This document shows positions 20,218 to 29,281 of a stretch of 64,000 bases of DNA, in pieces. Under the pieces are notes generated by a model. That model made no database searches. It saw nothing but the letters and a program-made list of their open reading frames with translations, and had not been told where the DNA came from. The stretch is taken from positions 7,114,044 through 7,178,043 of the forward strand of contig NC_088301.1 of the NCBI RefSeq assembly GCF_032854445.1. The letters are read 5' to 3'. Positions within the stretch are counted from its first letter, which is position 1. Each line of letters begins with the position of its first letter. The position numbers and the translations under genes are program-made. This DNA comes from Liolophura sinensis. Taxonomy: Eukaryota > Mollusca > Polyplacophora > Chitonida > Chitonidae.

Positions 20218-21267
20218 TTAAATACGTTTCACGTCCGTGGCCGGCACCCAAGAATTAAAGCTGGGTGGATAACCGACCCACTTCACCCAATAGTACAGTT
20301 TCCCTCGCCGCCGCTCCCTTTTTAAGATGTTCTCCACCTGATAAAACTTATCCACCGCGGCTGTCACCGGTTGGAGTTCGGTTTCGTAAAACGTCCCTAG
20401 CAATTGGTCCCCGTTCAAATCCTCCAGTGTGTACACAGCAGGCGGTCGAGGTTGGGACCGGACCGTGCGGAACATTTCCGTGCTCCACGTCGGCAGGTAT
20501 GATTTTTCGAATTTAACTTTCACTTTTCTGATACGCACGAGATCACCGGCCCGATACCAGTGGAACGAACGTTTGGCTGTGGGTGGACCGTACAAGACTT
20601 GCCGGACTTCCTTCTGGTTCTGGGGGGTGACGTCGACAGGGGCTCGTCGTATGCTTCGGTGGTAGGCTTGATTGTAACCGCGGACAAGCGCCGGTAAGGT
20701 GTCCAGGTATCGCCGAGTGTTGTGAGCGGTGAAATATTTGTACATGCGACCTTTCAAAGTGCGGTTGAACCGTTCTACCACGGAGGCTTTGGTTTCGTTA
20801 AACGTGTGAAAGAAAAACACCTCTTTGTCCTTTAAAAAGGCTTGAAACTGTCTGTTCAGAAACTCTTTCCCCTCGTCCGTTTGCAGGTACAACGGTCGGC
20901 GACCCATCTTGAAAATCTGTTGAAACGGCTCGATCAAACGAGCCCCGGTTTTAGCCCGGAGTGGCATCACCCAAGCGTACTTGGAGAGGACATCGATGCC
21001 GGTGGGTAGGTAACGGTTGTTGTCATTCTCTTTGGCGAACGCTGTCATGTCGACCAGGTCCGCCTGCCACTGACTGTCAATACCCCCAACCATCACTCGG
21101 TTACGCGGGTAATGGTGGCGTGCAGGCCGGTGGAGTGTGTACGTGTCCTGCTGAGCCAGCCAAGCCGACACGTGGGTTCGACTCACTTTGAGTCCCCGTT
21201 GTCGAGCTGCCTTGAGAAAGGGTTGGACCCCGCTGTAAGCCGCTGGACTGTCCGGGTTATAATACAA
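20218..21267 (-). CDS. Polinton integrase with C-terminal chromodomain, P2
   Basis: The frame is open for about 349 codons. The retroviral-type integrase core has the D,D,E triad in QWQADLVDM (near residue 70), LYLQTDEGKEF (near 154) and VVERFNRTLKGR (near 191). A C-terminal chromodomain reads YQVENILKRERRRGKLYYWV, KWVGYPPSFNSWVP. The codon at the upstream limit is TTG, and no in-frame ATG is seen, so the first residues (usually YYDPKHPASYSG-like here) may be spliced or lost. This enzyme would cut and join the AGTAGT-type ends and give the 6-bp target duplication. It is the only P1/P2 catalytic gene that is still open, so it might act in trans on other copies. Confidence 0.9.
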   Translation of the reverse strand: MYYNPDSPAAYSGVQPFLKAARQRGLKVSRTHVSAWLAQQDTYTLHRPARHHYPRNRVMVGGIDSQWQADLVDMTAFAKENDNNRYLPTGIDVLSKYAWVMPLRAKTGARLIEPFQQIFKMGRRPLYLQTDEGKEFLNRQFQAFLKDKEVFFFHTFNETKASVVERFNRTLKGRMYKYFTAHNTRRYLDTLPALVRGYNQAYHRSIRRAPVDVTPQNQKEVRQVLYGPPTAKRSFHWYRAGDLVRIRKVKVKFEKSYLPTWSTEMFRTVRSQPRPPAVYTLEDLNGDQLLGTFYETELQPVTAAVDKFYQVENILKRERRRGKLYYWVKWVGYPPSFNSWVPATDVKRI

Positions 21268-21973
21268 AGCATGGAGAGCGGTATCGATCGGGTTTGAACC
21301 ATGGCCCGGGGTGACTGATTTTTTTTTTCACCATCGGTTGAAGCGAATGAGGCGAGTGAGGCAAGGCATAGTCCGACACGTCGTCCTTGCTGCTTGGTGT
21401 CTGTTGTGAGTAATGAGTGAACCTGCCTCAGACCGCCTATATATAGTATAGAGTAGAGTAGAGTAGAGTGTACTAGAGTATAGTATAGTCTCCAGTGTGC
21501 ATGCATGTTTGGGTGTGGTGTCGATCCATCCATCCCTACCACAACCAGCAGGTAGACAGACAGGCAGATCACCCAAAAAAAATCCCACCGACAGGCTCTA
21601 TGGTTCATAACACCGACCCTCTGCCTGCAGCAGTGAGCCTTCCTGGGCAAACAGTGTTGCAAAGACACGCTGAGCGATCCTACCCGCCAGCCGGCCCGCA
21701 GTCAGGCCAACAATGTTGTCAGCTGTGCTTTGTTTTGACACGTGGTTTTTGTTTGGACACGTGGTTTTTGCTCGGCTGCGCATTGTATACATTGTATACA
21801 TTGTTGCCAGCCAGCCAGCTGGTGCGTCCATACATAATACATAGGAGCTATCGGGATAGATATCAACCCTAGCATGACACACTGACACACTGACCCAGTC
21901 CATATAAAAAAAAAAGAAAACACAAAAACCGGGGATTGATTCCATAGTAAGGTAACAGTATTATTATTATTAT

Positions 21974-22271
21974 TTACAGCAATGTACAGGTATGTAACAC
22001 GGAGCGTTGATAGACCTCTGTGTGGTTGGGAGGGAGTCGCACTTCGTACATTAACGTGGGACGAACAATCTCTACGTAATACGCTTGAATAGGTCGGGAA
22101 TCCTCGACATGCTGACAGACGTCCTCAGTGTACGCTCGCAGCAACTGCAGTCGGCCCTCGTTCACCCTACCATCCGCAAACATACTACGAAGTACCCTTG
22201 TGTAGCTTTGCAGGTCGGTGACGACAGCTACCCAGTCTTTCCATTGCGGCGTTGTACGGAGCTTCGCCAGG
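21974..22271 (-). CDS. Terminal exon 2b of the PC4-like gene, P2
   Basis: Same exon as 6906-7203 and 31,048-31,345, open with a TTTTCTAG acceptor and TAA stop at 21,974. It differs from P1 by a few substitutions (VNEGRLQLLRAY against VNESRLQVLRAY). A (GATA)n microsatellite follows in the intron at about 22,348-22,372. Confidence 0.6.
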
Positions 22272-22530
22272 CTAGAAAAGACATAAAGAAGACACCGTCG
22301 TCATTCTAATGCCGTCACCGACCGAACCCTATCCACAACAATCAAAACGATAGATAGATAGATAGATAGATAGACTATCCCTTAACAAACAGGTAAAGAC
22401 AATAACAAACACAAAAGATCATGGTAGTTAACCTGAAACCTTTTTTATTTTTATTTTTTCGAACTCGAACAGTGAACACATCAACGAATGAACGAATAAA
22501 TACATGCTGTAAGTGTCCGTTATTTTGTTG

Positions 22531-22627
22531 TCACGGTGAGATATGTCTCGTTATGACGATTGTATCGCCAATATGAAAGTCCCGACACTGGTCAATGTTT
22601 ATAACGCGCACCACACTAGTCATCTCC
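22531..22627 (-). CDS. Alternative terminal exon 2a of the PC4-like gene, P2
   Basis: Conserved short exon with a CTACAG acceptor and a TGA stop at 22,531-22,533, equivalent to 7463-7559 and 30,696-30,792. Confidence 0.5.
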
Positions 22628-22744
22628 CTGTAGAAAACACACATAGGTAAAAAAAAAAAACGAGAATGAATGAAGGGAAAAACAAAAAAAAAAAAAACAA
22701 AAAAAAAAGCGGGTAAGGGTGGTGCGGTTAAAACAAAAACACAA

Positions 22745-23614
22745 TCACTCGGTCATCGTCTGGGTGGCCTGGGTAGCCTGGTTGGTCTGGGTGGCTTGGT
22801 TGTTAGGTAGGATTGTAGGCTGCTCGTCAGGTGCGGAGAGGTTGTTGGCTGTCATCAAATACTCCACGTACATCTGGGCGAATGCCGGGTTCGATTTGTT
22901 GATCGGCGTCTCATTTAAAAACTGCCGCAGTTGGTCTTTCACACTCTTCTCCACAGCCCACAGGAGGGAGGCTGCCTTACGGGCCTGGCGCATGAACTTG
23001 ACCAACACAGTTCCCTCTTTCAGGTAACGCATACGGGCCTCGTCCACGATACTCAGGGCCAGCTCTCGGTTCTCCAGCAAGGCGTCGATGTCGGGGATGG
23101 CCTGGACTAGTTTTTGCCAGTAAGTCCAGTACTTGAGCGTGATACCCTCACTCGTCGGGTAGAGTCGACCGTTCAACTGGTTGGTTCGCCATTTCTTCAC
23201 ATGAACGTACAGGACACCCTCCGAGTTCGACAGCGTGGACAGAAAGTACCCGTTGGATAGTGGCTCCCGCACAGGTAAACCCGCCTCAGGTAGATCAGCA
23301 GCCAGGGTCTTGAGCCGTCCATCCCACCCCGTCAAGCCTGACGCGTTTGGGTGGAGCGTTAGGTGGAGCGTCTCGTGTAGAGACGAGAAAAATGGCAAAT
23401 CTCAATCGTCTCGTCTCTACACACCCCCACCCACAGCCAGGAGGCGAGTTGTAATTTGGCAAGAGCCAAAGGGTAAGGGGAGGCACACCTTCCTCTTCTT
23501 CTCGGGAGGCTGTTGTTGTTGTTCGGCTATGGTGGATAGCCGGGCAGGTACAGACGCTGAGCGTTTCATCCTGATGGCAGCATGCAGGGGGTTCACGGTT
23601 GTGGAGCGTTTCAT
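22745..23614 (-). pseudogene. PC4-like protein exon 1, P2 (linker deleted)
   Basis: ATG at 23614. The N-terminal region is broken by frameshifts and a duplicated GTAGAGACGAGA stretch near 23,370-23,420. The PC4-like domain (SEGVLYVHVKKWR, TSEGITLKYWTYWQKLV) is intact. Then IPDIDAL joins directly to LENRELALSIVDEA, removing about 150 codons of the acidic linker present in P1 and the third copy. Confidence 0.8.
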
Positions 23615-23782
23615 CTCGGCAGGCAGGTAGGCAGGCAGGTACAGGTACAGGTAGGTAGGTAGTGTAGCAGTCTCTTCTCTTCTCTTCTCTTCTCTCGGCA
23701 GGTCAGTAGGTCGGGTCGTCAGCAGGCTGGCAGGCAGGCAGGCAGGCCGGTAGAGCGTCAGGTGAGTCTGAGGCTGCCGGTC

Positions 23783-24230
23783 TGTTTATTTACAGGTTTT
23801 AGGGCCACTTTCCTGGCGGATATCGTGGCCCATCAAATCAGTGTTTTATTTATTTTTTTTTTTTAACACATGAATATTTTGGTTACATAACAGCACTGCG
23901 TTGGTATACTATTTACATATGTACATGAGTCAATTGGTGGGATTAACCTCTTTGTGGTAGCATATTACAGCTTATTGTATAGGTTCAAATGCTGCCATGG
24001 TCATTTAACAGAAAGGGGATAAATAGTAAGCTATTTACAGAGATTAACGTTATCTTTACATTAGAAATACATAGATCTGCATTAAAGAATTACAATGAGT
24101 TGCCTATACAGAAATTTACACAGAGAGAAAACAACAGTAGTGCCTTTATTTATTGGTTAACAGTTTTGTTCTCTTGCTTCCTCCTCAGTGGCGTGGAGTT
24201 AAGGAGCTCCCGCCACTTATACCGGTTAAG
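23783..24230 (-). mobile_element. 448-bp insertion in P2 with 11-bp target duplication
   Basis: GGCTGCCGGTC occurs at 23,772-23,782 and again at 24,231-24,241, while the third element copy has the site once, uninterrupted. On the minus strand the insert ends with AATAAATAAAACAC-like sequence, typical of a transcript 3' end. It is probably a truncated retroelement or processed transcript integrated in minus orientation. No coding frame was recognised. Confidence 0.7.
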
Positions 24231-24237
24231 GGCTGCC

Positions 24238-24669
24238 GGTCGCTGTCTTCACCGGCTTTTATCCTATCCGCGCGGAAATTAACCACACGCTGATTGGTTC
24301 GTTTTTTCTTACGTAACCCCTTTTCGCACGCCGATTGGTCCGTTTTGCGGGCTCCCCATTGGGGCGTTTTGGGGCAAATCCGGCTCACCCATTGGTCCGT
24401 TTTGGCGCCAGGGAGCTCTTTTCGAGCTGTCCCTGTCTTTTTTTTTTGCCCTATACTGTTATACTATACACTAGTCTACTACACACATCACTACTTATCA
24501 CATATGCCCCGCGGCGTGGAAAAAAACCACCAAACTGCGGGCTGGCAGGTGTGACGCACCACCAACCTGCCCAGCCTGCCCCAGCCGGGGCATCACGACA
24601 AAAAACGCCGCCTCAAAACCACAAAAATCGCCGCCTCAAAACGACACCAAACGTACATTCCCAACTACT
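24238..24669. repeat. Right terminal inverted repeat / CCAAT module of P2
   Basis: From the gene outwards: a TATCC region, three ATTGG boxes (about 24,290-24,390), TTACGTAA, CGCCAGGGAGCTCTTTTCGA, a CTATACTGTTATACTATAC tract, a CCCCGCGGCGTGG box, then short CCTCAAAA repeats and the terminus CCCAACTACT. It matches the inverted repeats of the 28.4-47.0 kb element. Confidence 0.85.
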
Positions 24670-24955
24670 GTCGGCAATAGCAATTGTGACGTCATGACGT
24701 CAAGAGACAGGCTAAACATTTGTAAATAATGGATGGATCCTAGTTGTGAGATCGGTTAGCCATGTTCAAATCTTAGCTTCCACGTTAACCGCTCTAAATC
24801 GCCACATTCAACAACCTGGAACTCGGTCCTATCATCGGCGCTGTCTCCGAAGTGCAAAAGCTATACGCCAGGAAAAGAAGCGCAATTCTGAGTTGATATC
24901 ACCTTATTATGTGGGAATAATAAAGGTCATAAAATCGAAAATAGCACAAATGTAT
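24670..24955. repeat. Dispersed repeat with double CRE (copy 1)
   Basis: This stretch is similar to 52,004-52,276 and to 60,846-61,070 plus 57,661-57,713 (split by a transposon). It holds TGACGTCATGACGTCA, ATGGATGGATCCTAGTTGTG and GAATAATAAAGG. It begins exactly where P2 ends, so P2 inserted at the edge of this sequence. Confidence 0.8.
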
Positions 24956-24994
24956 GTGCATAAGCGAATAGCGGTGGGTGATTAACTAGCGAAG

Positions 24995-25345
24995 ATTATG
25001 GCAAGTGGGCTTACATGAGCCCTACATCGCCATCTATGATGTCCAGTGATTATTATTTTATTCAGTTTTGCATAGAAAAGGTACCAAAACCATAGAATAT
25101 GACCACAGAAACGTGTTAGCCAACATTCAGGTAAAAAAAATAAGCTGATAACTTGGAAGCACACGGTTATGTAACACTAATTCTGGATTGTCCTATAGAA
25201 TAGCTTATCACGTCACACAATTATCTGTTGCTATCGGCAGTTATATCTTTTCACGTATGTACAGAAGCCTGCGATGACCTAGCACGCATTATGGCAAGTG
25301 GGCATGGATTAGCCCTACAGCGCCATCTATGATGTCCAATGTGGA
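24995..25345. repeat. SINE/MITE-like dispersed repeat (copy 1)
   Basis: The repeat contains CGCCATCTATGATGTCCA, TTATTATTTTATTCA, ACAGAAACGTGTTAG and CACACGGTTATGTAACAC, and is repeated at 26,898-27,230 and, inverted, twice at 36,500-36,970. The CCATCTATGATGTCCAAT motif occurs at both edges of this copy. No protein is encoded. Confidence 0.7.
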
Positions 25346-26205
25346 ATCGTAACAACTCCAAACGTCTTACAGAAGAACTTGATGCTCATATGCATATACC
25401 GTACAAAGACGTATCCATATGGGATTTCTCTACTCTCTATACTACAATTCCTTACAAAGATCTTACTGAAAGAATATCGTCGTTAATTGTCTTTGTATTT
25501 ACTAAAACAGGTCACCGTTACATTGTCAGAAGCAATAAGGCTTTCTTTAGTTCTACTCTTACCACTCATGGGATGTTACATTATTTATTGAATTACTTGA
25601 ATTTCTCATTAATAACCTCTATATAAAATTCGGAGATACCATTTACCAACAGTGCATAGGTATTCCAATGGGTACCAATTGTGCGCCTCTTTTGGCAGAC
25701 CTATACCTGTTTTTATATGAATACGACTATTTGCAGAAATTACTTAAAAGTAATATCTTTAAAGCTCGATTCTTTTCATTTACCCAGTGGCATGTTGATG
25801 ATCTACTGGCGTTAAATAATCCCCATATTGCTGAAGCGGTGAAGAAAATCTATCCGCCTTCATTGGATTTTAAGGAGACAACAGATAGTCGTGATGGTAC
25901 ATCTCATTTGGATCTATATCTGTACAAAGACGAACAAGGTCTCCTTTCACGCCACCTTTACGACAAAAGGGATAATTTCAATTTTGATATTGTGAATTAT
26001 CCTTATTTAGATAGCAATATACCAAAGGGTCCACATATGGCGTATACATATCTCGCCTTGTAGCATTTGTCAGATCTTGCGTTAATTGTGATGACTTTAA
26101 TCTGCGTCACAAGATGCTAATTCAAAAGCTAGTTTGTTAAGGATACTCCATCAAACGCCTTCATTCTTAGTTTCTCAAATTTTACAATGAGTATAACACT
26201 CTCGT
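25330..26205 (+). pseudogene. Reverse transcriptase relic (Penelope-like type suspected)
   Basis: Two frames are open (25,339-25,626 and 25,668-26,063) with WDFSTLYTTIPYKDL, GIPMGTNCAPLLADLYLF, VDDLLALNNP and TSHLDLYLYKDEQG then LYDKRDNFNFDIVNYPYLDS. These are motifs of a reverse transcriptase group common in marine invertebrates that I associate with Penelope-like elements. A frameshift near 25,605, another near 26,050 and stops near 26,140 and 26,165 inactivate it. The catalytic box reads HVDD where an aromatic-x-DD is usual. No endonuclease domain or element ends were found. Confidence 0.7.
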
Positions 26206-26671
26206 TGGGAGGTATTGGCAGAGCGTTCAGAATCTCTGGCTATCTGCATTTTGATCAACCATATAGACGGCGCTGTTATCCCTATGTACATATCTATCAC
26301 GTACAGGGTATTTAACAACATAGATGGCGCTGGTTGCGCAGTGTATCTGTCTGTCTTGTATGTCATGTGTAACATCATAGATGGCGCCTCTTGTAGCATG
26401 AGATCTTAACATATTAACGGGAAAGACGTAATCGTCCGTTACTTTTGAATCACAATCTGATCAGAGAAGGTCTGTAACGCTCGTCATTTTCGAACTGTAT
26501 CTAATACCGCTTAACCTGGGGCTAGTGGTCGTAAACGTAGCCATGCTCATTACGTCAGTATGATGTCTTTATGAACAGTTGCAATTAAAGCGCGACTGAG
26601 ATACTTGTTTAATTGTTATTTGACATGGAACTCATTCACGGACAACAAATTTGAACTTTGATATGGAATTC
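26206..26671. other. Host spacer with three ATAGATGGCGC-type motifs
   Basis: Three short repeats about 60 bp apart (about 26,262, 26,321 and 26,378) share ACATAGATGGCGC-like sequence, also present in the repeat copies at 25,3 and 36,7-36,97 kb. No gene was seen. Confidence 0.5.
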
Positions 26672-26899
26672 ATGCCTGCAATATTCATTGTCTGCCCGGC
26701 ATCATTGAAAACTGATGGCCACCTCTCTCTTGTGTGTTACCGGCTTTATTTCTTATTTGTATAATTTCTTACATACCTTTGTCTTTGGGAGTTAGTGTTA
26801 AACGTTGTTTTGGAAATGGATCTTGCGATTATCGACTTGGAACGCCTTTCACGGACTACGAATGGTATATGAATGTCGGACTTGACGCTTGTATTTAGC
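26672..26899. repeat. Second copy of the 218-bp intron-like block
   Basis: It matches 10,844-11,061 with few differences. Here it sits outside any RING sequence and runs directly into the SINE-like repeat (TATTTAGCCCTACATCGCC). Confidence 0.7.
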
Positions 26900-27230
26900 C
26901 CTACATCGCCATCTATGATGTCCAATGATTATTATTTTATTCAATTTTACATAGAAAAGTCACCAAATCCAGAGAATATGACCGCAGAAACGTGTTAGGC
27001 AACGTGCAGGTAAAAAAATAAGCTTATAACTTGGAAGCATACGGTTATGTAACACTAATTCTGGATTGTCTTATAGAATAACTTATCACGTCACACAATT
27101 ACCTGTTGGTATCGGCAGTCATACCTTTTCATGTATGTGCAGAAGCGAATAGCGACCGGCGATGACCTATCAAGCATTATGGCAAGTGGGCTTAGATTAG
27201 CCATACAGTGCTATCAGTGACGTCCCAATA
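26898..27230. repeat. SINE/MITE-like dispersed repeat (copy 2)
   Basis: Same family as 24,995-25,345: AGCCCTACATCGCCATCTAT, ACGGTTATGTAACAC and CATTATGGCAAGTGGGCTTA are shared in the same order. Confidence 0.7.
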
Positions 27231-28381
27231 ATTATTATTTTATTTATTTTTACATAAATCCGTTTAAACAGGTGGGCTTTGATTAGCCATACAGCGTCAA
27301 AGGCTGTTCCCCGTCTATAGCCGTGTCAGCAAGTGGCCCAGAGTTCTTCCCAATGAAATTCTCTGTACGAAATACGGCATGTGTTTATACTGATGGACAT
27401 GCACGCTCTACGTTTTTTAAACTTTTTGTCCATCTCAGACTCATCGCTGTCTGGAAACACGGCTTTGCCTTAATGTTTAAATTATGCAAAAAGAGTTTTT
27501 ATCAGGAAATCAAAGCCCAGACCAGTCAAAGCTTTGAAGAACACTTGATCACAAATGTGCCGGTCACACAGTTGATTCCGTGTTTCTAACTTTAGCCACA
27601 TTCAGCACCGTGTTTTCACTCTCTCTACGGCATACCCCTATAGCCTCATGATTTCAGGTTTTGTGGAATGTAAGGTTATGGCCTCATTGTAAGGAGAGTG
27701 CGCGTTTTTAAACACTCTCTTCTCGGCGTGTTTGGAATGAATACGTCAATATTATAGTCAAAAATGTCAACTCTTGACGTACCAATATTTCCAAGAAATT
27801 CCCGCTCAAATCTGTTCCACATTGTTTCTTTATCAGATGTAGTTTGTAATGATGTCTCTTGATGTTTGTAAGGGCATTATCAATCTGTAATATTTTAGTT
27901 CGGAAACAGACACCAGCCATGTCACCGGACGACTCAATGGCAACCACTGAGAGGGGTGGTGAGGTCGTTGAGAAAAGATGATTCACGATACTTTTTTAGT
28001 CTGTCTTGAGATTAAAGCCCAGTAAACGATACATGGGGTTTCTGGTGAAAAAGTGATCGTAGAGAAACTGGGGGATTACGGGTTTGCCTTCCTCTGTCAC
28101 TTGCAGGTATAACATTTCGCTACAATGGCGTTTAGTGCAAAAACGTTCTTTATTAAATAAATGAAACGTATTCATAACCTGTGTGAGGAGACTCAATGAG
28201 AAATTTTAGTCATCTTTTCCGATCAATTATCGCATGAAAAATGTCGGTCACAAAAGTCACCTTTCTTACTCGCTATACATAGTCGAGGTTGGAATTTGGA
28301 ATATCGTTACTTTACCAGTCAGGCCAAAAACTTTCATTGACTACATGACTCGCCCGGATAAGATATTATGTTGCCTGAATG
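27231..28381. other. Host DNA left of the large element; no gene recognised
   Basis: Short open frames occur on both strands (for example minus 27,996-28,196 with FLYDHFFTRNPMYRLLGFN), but none carries a motif I recognise or a supporting splice pattern. Confidence 0.4.
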
Positions 28382-28387
28382 AAGGAT
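28382..28387. repeat. Left target-site duplication of E3 (AAGGAT)
   Basis: Direct copy of 46,979-46,984, immediately outside the inverted repeat. Six bases is the length known for Polintons. Confidence 0.85.
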
Positions 28388-28826
28388 AGTAGTATAGAAT
28401 GTGACTTAGGTGTCGCATTGAGGATTCATTTTTTGTGGTTTTGAGGATTTGTTTTTTGTGGTGATGTGGTGGTGACGTCACACCTGCCAGCCCGAAGGGC
28501 TGGGAGGTGTGACGTCACCCCTCAGTTGTGGGTTTTTTCCACGCCGCGGGGTGTATGTGTGTATAGACGAGTGTGATATAGTATAACCGTATAACAGTAT
28601 AGGGAAAAAAGAGAGAAAAAAAAAGAGGCAAAACGTCGGCTTGTAAAGTCGAGTGGGACAGCTCGAAAAGAGCTCCCGGGCGCCAAAACGGACCAATGGG
28701 TGAGCCGGATTTGCCCCCAAACTGCCCAATGGGAGGCCCGCAAAACGGACCAATCAGCGTGCGAGAAGAGGTTACGTAAGAAAAAACGAACCAATCAGCG
28801 TGTGGTGAATTTCCGCGTGGATAGGT
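28388..28826. repeat. Left terminal inverted repeat of E3
   Basis: It contains the AGTAGT terminus, two GAGGATT-type repeats, a 47-bp CRE palindrome (28,472-28,518), CCACGCCGCGGGG, a purine-rich tract, GGCTTGTAAAGTCGAGTGGG, GACAGCTCGAAAAGAGCTCC and ATTGG/CCAAT boxes. The first 360 bp match 46,978 back to about 46,620 in inverted orientation. Confidence 0.9.
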
Positions 28827-29095
28827 AGTATAACCGTATAACAGTATAGGGAAAAAAGAGAGAAAAAAAGAGGCAAAACGTCGGCTTGTAAAGTCGAGTG
28901 AGACAGCTCGAAAAGAGCTCCCTGGCGCCAAAACGGACCAATGGGTGAGCCGGATTTGCCCCAAAACGGCCCAATGGGAGGCCCGCAAAACGGACCAATC
29001 AGCGTGCGAGAAGAGGTTACGTAAGAAAAAACGAACCAATCAGCGCGTGGTGAATTTCCGCGTGGATAGGATAAAAGCCGGTGAAGACAGCGACC
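28574..29095 (+). promoter_or_regulatory. Duplicated CCAAT-box promoter module upstream of the PC4-like gene
   Basis: Two tandem units (about 28,574-28,826 and 28,827-29,067) each hold GACCAATGGG, GCCCAATGGG and GACCAATCAGC boxes spaced about 40-50 bp apart, plus TTACGTAA and a further AACCAATCAGC. GGATAAAAG at 29,067-29,075 may serve as TATA element. CCAAT boxes are NF-Y sites and TTACGTAA is a bZIP-type site; occupancy is inferred. Confidence 0.65.
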
Positions 29096-29281
29096 GACAG
29101 CCTCAGACGCACCTGACGCTCTACCGGCCTGACTGCCTGCCGACCTGCTTGCTGACGACCCGACCTACTGACCTGCCGAGAGACGAGAAGAGAAGAGAAG
29201 AGACTGCTACACGACCTACCTACCTGTACCTACCGGCCTACCTACCTACCTACCTGCCTACCTACCTACCTACCTGGCGAG

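Larger units (their letters stand above)
12138..24669. mobile_element. Polinton/adintovirus-like element P2
   Basis: P2 has the same gene order as P1, preceded by the PolB relic. The right end at 24669 ends CCCAACTACT and is followed by GTCGGC. A sequence without the element survives at 52,001-52,030, where TTCT joins GTCGGCGATAGCAATTGTGA, which fixes the boundary. The left end is not identified: no AGTAGT-type terminus preceded by GTCGGC was found between 9.2 and 12.1 kb, so the left arm may be deleted or start further left. Confidence 0.85.
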
